Source: Pisaster brevispinus (taxonomy: Eukaryota; Echinodermata; Asteroidea; Forcipulatida; Asteriidae). From it: DNA of 64,000 bases. This document shows, in pieces, positions 38,061-46,800 of this stretch. How positions within the stretch are numbered: the stretch's first letter is position 1; every line of letters begins with the position of its first letter. Position numbers and translations under genes: made by a program. The stretch covers positions 3,063,001 through 3,127,000 of the forward strand of contig JAMKCF010000002.1 of NCBI GenBank assembly GCA_023634235.1, written 5' to 3'. Below the pieces are notes generated by a model. That model searched no databases. It saw only the letters and a program-made list of their open reading frames with translations, and was not told where the DNA came from.

Positions 38061-39940
38061 ATGTAAATATTATTAACAAAAACTGTAAATATTAAACGAT
38101 CATTATAATTTAATGTTATCATTGGTTGTAGTCAAATATTTATCAAAAACCTAGAGCAATCCCTAAAAACATATATAGCTTAGTTTACCTTTCTTGATAA
38201 GGCTATTTGTATTTTCGGCTTAACATACATCATCACTTCACTGCCAGTATTGTATAATTCTAGATATTATGTAACATTAATCCGTTTATCTCGTATTAAA
38301 AATACAGTTTCATCTTTTGGATAACAACTGAGGCACAGTATCGGTTAAAATTCTAAAGCAAACAACGTGCAATGCCTATGTAATATTCTACATGTATACA
38401 TAGGTATCCAGTTGTTGTTCAAACTGCCGCCATTTTGTTTTTGTTTGCATGCAGCTCCTTGTGGCCAAACTGAGGAAGTTTCTGTATATGGCTATTAACT
38501 TCGATGATTTTGGCTACGGTTGTGGCTCGATATACTAAACACACAATGTGTTTATATGTGGTAAACGTCACAGCCATATAGCAAAGGAACCTAAATTTGG
38601 GCACATCCAAATGTTGGGTTGTTGACTCAATTCAAACCATTTGCGATTTAGACTTGGATAAGTCTAGTTCAATGACTTGCTTAGTCACAAGTGAACAACT
38701 AAACTGACTTCCTCACGCTAATGAGCCAGTTGATATGTCACATGATTTAAGGGCAAGCTTTTACATAGTTACGGAGGAGAACACCTATACATGTATACAC
38801 AAATTTGAACAAAATGTGTATGGCACAATGGTACCTGGGTTTTGCTTATCTGGAGGTTGCTATAGAAAAGCTTGCCCCAAACCATTAGACATAGTAACTG
38901 GCTCTATAGTCTGAGGAATTCATTAGACAGTACCTTTTGACTTATAGCAAGTCACTGTACCACCAGTCACTATTCAAATCAAACTCTCACAAAAGGCTTA
39001 GTCACATCACAGTTAATCTTGGTTGCGCTATTTGGAAAATCAGACTTCCTTTGTGTTCAGAGTGCAGTGTGCAGTGCGCAGTGCGCATTTTGGCAACGCA
39101 CAAAAAGCGCGCATCATATTTTTACATGCAAAATTGCACAATTTGACAAAATGGTAGACCATGGGCAGACAGTAGCCGCGAGTGACGTCATACACTTGGT
39201 ACTCCGTCAATAATGACACACTTTTGCAAATTACATGTATACGTAACAGTGTTGACATATGAACTTATCCACTAAGCGCTACAATTTGACGAGATTACAC
39301 TGTACTAAGAGACAATCAACCTAGAATTTGCTCCAACAGCTGTTGTGAATGTAGGAAACTGTCGTCCTTTTTTTATTCGAGGTAAAATTCTGGTGAGAAA
39401 AGTGAAATGTTACCACCTACCAACTTTTGAAATGAAATTTTCGCGAGTTAGTTTTACTCATTAAAACAATCGATTGGTTCCGAAAAACCAAGGGTATACT
39501 CTGCCTTTAAGTTTTGTTCTTCTTCTTCTTCTTGTTTTTTTAATCCGCTAGAATCACATGATGTACAGCACTTTAAATATTTTGTTAAGCAATTTAAAAT
39601 CCCCTCTCATTATTTTGTGATACACATTACATAAGAGAATCATACAGGCGACTTATTTTTGGGGGTGGAATAAAAAAAAGATCTTGTCAATAGCTTATTT
39701 ATTTTCTTCTTCATTACAAAAACACGAGTTGTACAACTTCATTTATATAAACTGTAAAATTAATTTAATATCAATCTCTATGCTAGCTTTCATTTTATTC
39801 TTCATGTTTAATATTTTTGTTGAAGAATAAACCAAACCCTAAGAGTGCGAGCTTCGATGATTGATGGTAAATAAATTATTTCTGATATTTTCTCTTGATT
39901 TTTATATTTACACAAAACTTATTTTATAAAGCAATAATAA
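38061..39940. other. No gene seen
   Basis: GCAGTGTGCAGTGCGCAGTG near 39065 is a short repeat. GGGTATACTCTGCCTTTAA at about 39493-39511 is the end of a TTAAAGGCAG-type element. Confidence 0.35.
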
Positions 39941-40271
39941 GTATTGAAAATCTCATGAGAAAAGTTGGAACAATTGCATTTTAACTCCGAAAAAAGTAGT
40001 AAAATTTGAAACCTATTTTGCACCCTGTGTGTTATGAAACCATTGTATAACAATACTACAAAAAATAACCGTAACTAACCAATGCTGCTCAGCCAGTTTA
40101 ACAAATGTGTCAGCTAAGTTACTCTATTCATTGTTGATTTGAAAATATAAAATAAAAAACTTTCCGTTAACAATCACCATAAACGCTGCATGGGCATCAC
40201 TGAAAAGAATCTTAAATCTTAAAGCACCATTCAACTCTTGACATCAAGATGAATCAAGTTAGATATCTCTC

Positions 40272-40277
40272 TTTATT
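40272..40277 (-). terminator. Poly(A) signal after D2HGDH exon 7b
   Basis: TTTATT on the + strand reads AATAAA on the gene strand, about 170 nt past the 7b stop. Confidence 0.5.
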
Positions 40278-40448
40278 GTCATTTTACCGAAACGCAAAAG
40301 CGAAACTTTGCCTCTCCCACAACTAAAATCAGTCTGGCTACCATACTGATCACAGCATGCCTATAATACCCTTTCAATACAGGGATAAGACCTAAAGTAT
40401 GGCAAACTCATGAGTAAGGTGACTAGTATACTGGCGACTTCTAGGCCC

Positions 40449-40898
40449 TTAGTTTTGGACTTCTGGAGCCGGAATTGTTTTATAAGGATTCAAAATCCCT
40501 TTGGGATCAAACAATCTCTTCATTTCTTGCATGACCATAACAGCTCCGTCCGACTTACTATATCCTATAAACTTCCTCTTGTTGAAGCCGAGCCCGTGCT
40601 CGGCACTTATACTTCCCTTTTTCTCCGACGTCAAAGCGAACACAAACGGCTCAAGGGCATTTTTTATCTCGCTCGAAAACTCCTCGACTACAACGTTCAT
40701 GTGTAGGTTTCCGTCGCCCACGTGACCGTAGCCGACTACGTCGCAAACGGGTAAATCTGGGTGGTTGTCACGCAGGTGGGCGCGAACTTCACGGATGACG
40801 TCATAATACGCCTTGTGTGGCAGTGTGAGGTCGTATTTGTACTGAACCTTCGTTCGTTGGATAGCTTCGTTAACGCCCTCTCGCATGTGCCATATCAT
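40449..40898 (-). CDS. D2HGDH: D2HGDH terminal exon 7b (distal duplicate)
   Basis: Acceptor ACTTGTTGTAG/ATG, also 149 residues and a stop, with every proposed metal- and substrate-binding residue kept. The roughly 21 differences from 7a include Cys/His and Val/Met near the start, Lys/Glu at 77 and Lys/Met near 120, and most lie in the first two-thirds. The open frame and conserved sites argue against a pseudogene. It is either an alternative last exon or the remnant of a larger tandem duplication. Confidence 0.9.
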   Translation of the reverse strand: MIWHMREGVNEAIQRTKVQYKYDLTLPHKAYYDVIREVRAHLRDNHPDLPVCDVVGYGHVGDGNLHMNVVVEEFSSEIKNALEPFVFALTSEKKGSISAEHGLGFNKRKFIGYSKSDGAVMVMQEMKRLFDPKGILNPYKTIPAPEVQN

Positions 40899-43800
40899 CT
40901 ACAACAAGTAGATATTTATTCATTAACCTTTGAACGGTGTTCCTAATTACAGGACAAAATTATTGTCAGTTTTTAGTTAAGGGTATGATAATAGATTGGT
41001 TTTCGTCATCGTATTGCTGATTTGTAGGCAAAATCATTTTACAAAAAGTTACAATAAAAGTCAATGTGAAAGTTTCGGCTGAATACTGTGTCTAATTGCT
41101 GAAAGTTACAGCAAAAACCTGTCACGATATCTCCCCAAGAGCGTGTAATCCATACACATTTAGCGGGGTGACGGCGGGTACCAACTGCATCTCACACTGG
41201 CCCATTACATTTTATTTTATTACACATCAAACGGCACGATTAGCGCCAATAACAAGATGAATAGGAAACGAGAAGAAATGTTCAGTTTTAAGATGTGGGA
41301 GGAAAACCCCAAATGGGGAAAAAACCCACGCAATCAGGTAGGGACTGATAACCCAATCCACATGCAAGGCTCCGGTCTGAGGTGGGGTTCGAACCAGGGT
41401 CCACAGAGGTCAAAGAGAGGGAAAGAAACCACTGTGCCAACGTGATCCCCTTGAATAGAATGGAAGAGTCCCTTATGGCAGAATGTTTTAATCACGAGGT
41501 GTCAGAATTCTGGACTGTTCCATTTTCAAGTGGGTCAGGTTGGCGTAATGGTTTCTTTTCTAGCCTTCCACCTCTATGGCCCCGGTCCGAATCGCCCTGT
41601 GGACAGGACACCGTGTGGATTGGGTTTTCAGTCCTTACCTGACTGCATGGGTTTTTCCTGGAATGTTTCTCTGTGTTTTCACTCCAACATCTGAAACTAA
41701 AATGTCCTTCCATTGGGTTCTTGGCTCGTACAGTGATTAAGTTCACATTGTTCTGAAAGTCATTGGCTTCACAACCAGAATAAGTGAAATGAGATGACAA
41801 AATGACGTGAAATGAAAGTGAAATGGAAAAGCCAGATTTTACCAAGTGATTTTATTCTGCAACAATGCACGAACGAAACGCATTCTATGTTTTGTTAAAA
41901 TAGCTCACACACAAAACCTCGACATTTGATTTTTTGTTTGCAATAAAAAAAATTGCCACACAAAAACTCGACCAACCACTCTCTATAAAAGTTGATTTAA
42001 AAACCTCTGAACAAAATGGACAACTCCATGTGACACGACCTAGCCTCGTTTGGACAAACGTGCAGGGAACAATAATTTTTGAAACGATGCTGTGAAGCAT
42101 CCAATAATTACCAATATTGGTCAGACCGACAAAAAAATAAAAATATAAACAAGTAATGAAAAGGCTCATTAAAAGTTGAAACAATTGCATTTAAACCCTA
42201 AAAAAATAGTAAAATTTGAAACTATTTTGCACTTTGTGTATAAAGAAGTCTATTTGTATGGCAATACTATACATAAATAGACAACAATGGTATTCTGCCA
42301 ACTTAATATATATGTCGGCCAATTCATTTTAATATCAAGTAATAAACCACAAAGGAAACTTTTAAATAATTTGGGTTTTGAACAAAGAAAAGTTGACTGG
42401 AGTGGGACTTGAACCAACGACCTCCGGTTGACTTGAAAATGAAAAACATAAAACATTCTGTAGCTTACACGATGCATGCACCACCCAAAAGAACCCCCAA
42501 AACATTAACTACCATTTAAACCTTGACATCAAAATTAATAAACTACATGGCGCAGTTTCTTGTTATTTACCAAAAACGCAAAAATCGTGCTCTGCCCCTC
42601 CTGCAAACAGGCCAAAACAAACCAGTCTGGTTACCAGACTGAGTGGTGCATGCCTACCAAACCCTTTCAACGTCGGGGATGCGACCTAAAGTATAGCAAA
42701 CTCCTAAGTAAAATGACTACCGGTGCTTCAAAAACCTTCAGTTTTGGACTTCCTGAGCCGGAATCGTTTTATAAGGATTCAAAATCCCTTTGGGATCAAA
42801 CAAATTCTTCATTCCTTGCATGACCTTAACAGCTCCGTCCGACTTACTATATCCTATAAACTTCCTCTTGTTGAAGCCGAGCCCGTGCTCGGCACTTATA
42901 CTTCCCTTTTTCTCCGACGCCAAAGCAAACACGAACGGCTCAAGAGCATTTTTGACCTTGCTCGAAAACGTGTCGACAATAACGTTCATGTGTACGTTTC
43001 CGTCGCCCACATGGCCGTAGCCGAGTACATCACAAATGGGTAAATCTGGATGGTTAGCACGGAGGTGGGAGCGAACTTCATGAATGATGTCATAATACTC
43101 CTTATGGGGCAGTGTGAGGTCGTATTTGTATGAAACCTTGGTTCGTTGTATAGCTTCATTAACACCCTCTCGCACGCACCATATCATCTACAACAAGCAG
43201 ATATTTAATAAAATTTTATCCTTGTACCGATGTGTATTAAGCACTGTATACTCACTCCGTACTTTCCCAACCTCTGAGAAAAGAGATCCACACATAGGTA
43301 AATCACTTGAGCGGGACTGGAACCCACAACCTTTGCGTTGCTAGAGCAGATGTCTTACCACTAGACCACCGAGCTAGCCCGGTGGCTAGAGGAAGCTGGA
43401 ATCCTATGTTTTAGCAGCTAGTACCACAACGATCTAATAGATGTTAATTTTTACATCGGGTATAAAGAATATGATTTTATTTTTTTTTTTAACATCTGCT
43501 CTAGCTATGCAAAGTCGAATGCAAATGAACTGTTGTTTTACCTTAACTTTGCTGGAGTCAGTTGCCACTGTTCCGTCCAACACCAGCTCGGTTTCCATTA
43601 TGTGTTGCAGAAAGTTGTTCAGCTTTTCCTCATCATGGGCAGCATTGGATCCCGAGGTTTCGATCAGAATGTAGAATGGGTACTCCTGGCCGAGGGGGTT
43701 CCTCAGATCCAGGTACTTAGTGACGTACTGGTGGAAGAGAATTGTTACATAATCACTTAATAGTTCTGTAAACCAAGATGAGTTATGCAGGATTTGAAAG

Positions 43801-46800
43801 TCTGCATGGTGGGGTGTCATGTGGCCGAGTGGTTTAGAGCATCGAATTCAAGTTTCGATGGTTAAGTCATCGGGGTGTGGGTTCGAATCCCGGTCATGAC
43901 ACTTGTGTCCTTGAGCAAGATACTTTACTATAATTGCTTCTCTTCACCCAGGGGTATAAATGGGTACCTGCGAGGGTAGAGGTTGATATTTTGTTTGAAA
44001 AAGCCTTCGGAGCGCCACGGCAGCCTGGGCTGTATACTCCCCAGGGAGCTGAGAAAGATTACAAGAATGTTATTGGCCCAATGACCAGGGCACTAATGTA
44101 AAGCGCATTGAGACGTTATTGTGAAATGCGCTATATCAGAACTAGTTATTATTATTATTATGGTGAAAATGGTATCTGGTGAGGTTTGCAGTAAACACCC
44201 CATGAAGAATCTGTTTTATGAATTGTGGTGATTCAGAAAAAAAACGGTGATATCACAACTTGATCCATGAAATACAATCAGAGCATACGGATCGAAACGT
44301 TGAGTCTTAGTAGCACCAATCCAATTATATTTTATTTTAAATATCAAGTAATAAACCACAAGGGAAACTGACTGGGTAATTTTTTTTAATATTTGGGTTT
44401 AATCCGGAGGTCGTTGGTTCAAGTCCCGCTCCAGTCAATGTTTCTTTGTTCAAACCCAAATATATTTTATTTTATTACACATCCATCAGCACAATTAGCA
44501 CCAATAACAGGATGAATACCGTCACGAGAAGAATTGCTCTAAACACCATTATCAAACACTTAGAATTATGAGATTGGGCCTTGGCTTTGAGTGGTGGACA
44601 AAGAAGGCAATGTGAGTGAGGTTAGGATCAAGGTCATTAAAAAAGGCATTTTCTTTGGGGGGAGCATGTATAGAGCTCTACAGACTGACATTATCTTGCA
44701 GGGTGTTCAAAAATGGACCTTTGACTGACACTGTTCTCCAAGTTCAAAGCAGAAATGCATAGAACCCAAAGATTAGCATGAGGCCTAAGATGGTTTCAAC
44801 AAAGTTTAGAGGGCCAAAATATAACACAACTGGTTTTCCAATGGTGCGCTACGAGCTCTTTCAACCAGATTTCTACAAAGAGCTAAGATCAATCTTAAGA
44901 TGTGTATCAATCTGGGCCTAATTTCATAGAACTGCTTAAGCAGAACATGTTGCTTAACAACTTTCTGCTTAGCAGAAATGAACAGGATACCAGTCACAAA
45001 TGGTACATGTGAAATGGTATTTTGTATGGATACCTAATTCTTGTAAGTATACTTTTCTTGCGCTTAGCTACTTTTTGTGCTTAAGCAGCTCTATGAAGTT
45101 AGGCCTTGCATTGCTATGCATAGAGTGATGTCACAATACAAACTGCTATGGTGATATAAATCGAGCCCTTGATTTGACATCTGAAGTTTGTTTGGTATTG
45201 ACAACTCATCTTAAGATGAATCTTAGTGTTTTGTGAAATCGAGCCCTTGATTTGAAACCTGAAGTTTGTTTCTGGATGAGACTTTGCTCTTCTTAGTCAT
45301 CAACATGGCCAGTCCGTTGTGGCTCACATTACGCTGAATAAAGCTTTCACAAATATGGTTTTATGAATGAATTGTCTGCCTTTGAACCACATCAAGAAAA
45401 CAAAAAAACACAAGTAGAAAGTTCAGAAAACCACATTTTTCTGATTTCTGTGGCCAGTGTATGAATGCGAGTCACAGTGAAATTTCTAGTTTACAGAAGT
45501 GTCAAACATCTTACCATCATAGACTCCTTGTCCATACACTCAAATGCCGATAAGATCTCCACCAAATGTGCTTTGCTTTCCTTGTACGTATCCAGTACTT
45601 TTTCAAAACTGTCACAACCTTAGAAGTGTAAAAACATTTGTCATGAACAACTAGTATCGACAGTCATTGAAAAACAAACTTGGTAAGTTCTTAAAAGGTA
45701 TTATACAGGATTGGTAAGAATAAAAACAATCATTGAATAATTTTAGTCTAAAAGCTTACTGATTATGAAGTTCATACTAAAACCATGTTTTTCTGTGAAA
45801 TATTTCCCTCTGATATGAAGTCATATTCGAGAAAACTGTATCTTAAAACCTTAAAAACGCAACAGCTGAATTTGGTTCTTACAACCAAAATTAAGGAAAA
45901 ATGTGTTTACATTCTAAAAACTGTGCATGGTTTTTCACTTTTTTTCTCGTGACAAAACATTTGTTATTTCATGTTTATGGTTGATTACACAAAAACATGA
46001 ACACTGTCTGCGACTATTTTGTCAGCTCCACCGATCCCATATAATACCTTTAAGATAAAGGAATTTTATAAGTTTAGTGAATGCTCACATTGAATTCCTC
46101 GGATGACATCCAGTTTTGCAATGTCACAGGATTAGTGGCAAGCTTCTTTTAAGTTACATAATCGACAACAAATATTCGTGCACAGTTCTCATACATATAT
46201 ACGTGCCCTTACACACACCAACTTACCAGGTACTTTTAACAATGGAATAATGCTACCCCACAAGGTTTTCTTTGTTCTAGTGCCTACCCCACAGAGGATT
46301 TCTTCAGAAAAGGGAATAATAGAACAACAATTGAGGTTCCCCATAACTGCCATATGTAAGGTGTGTGAGGAGCTGGTCTACACTGTGTCATAATGACCTT
46401 GGTTGGTGGCTGGCAGCTATTAATGGACCTTTCCTTCGGCTTGGTCCATTAGCAGCGGCCAGCCAATAACCCAGTCTTTGCCATGCAGTGAAGACCAACT
46501 TCTCACATTGTTATTCCCTCAATATTACTAAAAAGTATAGTTAGATTTATCGACAATAACTAAAATGTCTTATTTCCCAAACAGAATGTTGTTTAATTAC
46601 CAAAGAAAGCAAGATTGACAGATTGTGGACGTGGCGGACACAGAATGGACACGCCGGTGACAATGCCAAGAGTTCCTTCGGACCCGATGAACATCTGTTT
46701 GAGATCATACCCAGTGTTGTCTTTACGTAGGCTTGACAAGCAGTCAATAACCCGACCATCTGCTAGAACCTGCAAGCAATTTGTCAGAAAGCTGTTAGTG

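Larger units (their letters stand above)
39950..40910 (-). repeat. Distal copy of the D2HGDH terminal-exon duplication
   Basis: Beyond exon 7b the match to 42165-43205 continues on the 3' side (AAAGTTGGAACAATTGCATT, AGTAAAATTTGAAACCTATT, AACGCAAAAGCG, AGTCTGGCTACCA) and for about 20 bp upstream of the acceptor. Confidence 0.7.

Noticed and set aside
40410..43043. + strand frames opposite the D2HGDH last exons ([17 protein letters not shown])
   Set aside because: These are antisense shadows of the conserved exons, duplicated because the exons are.
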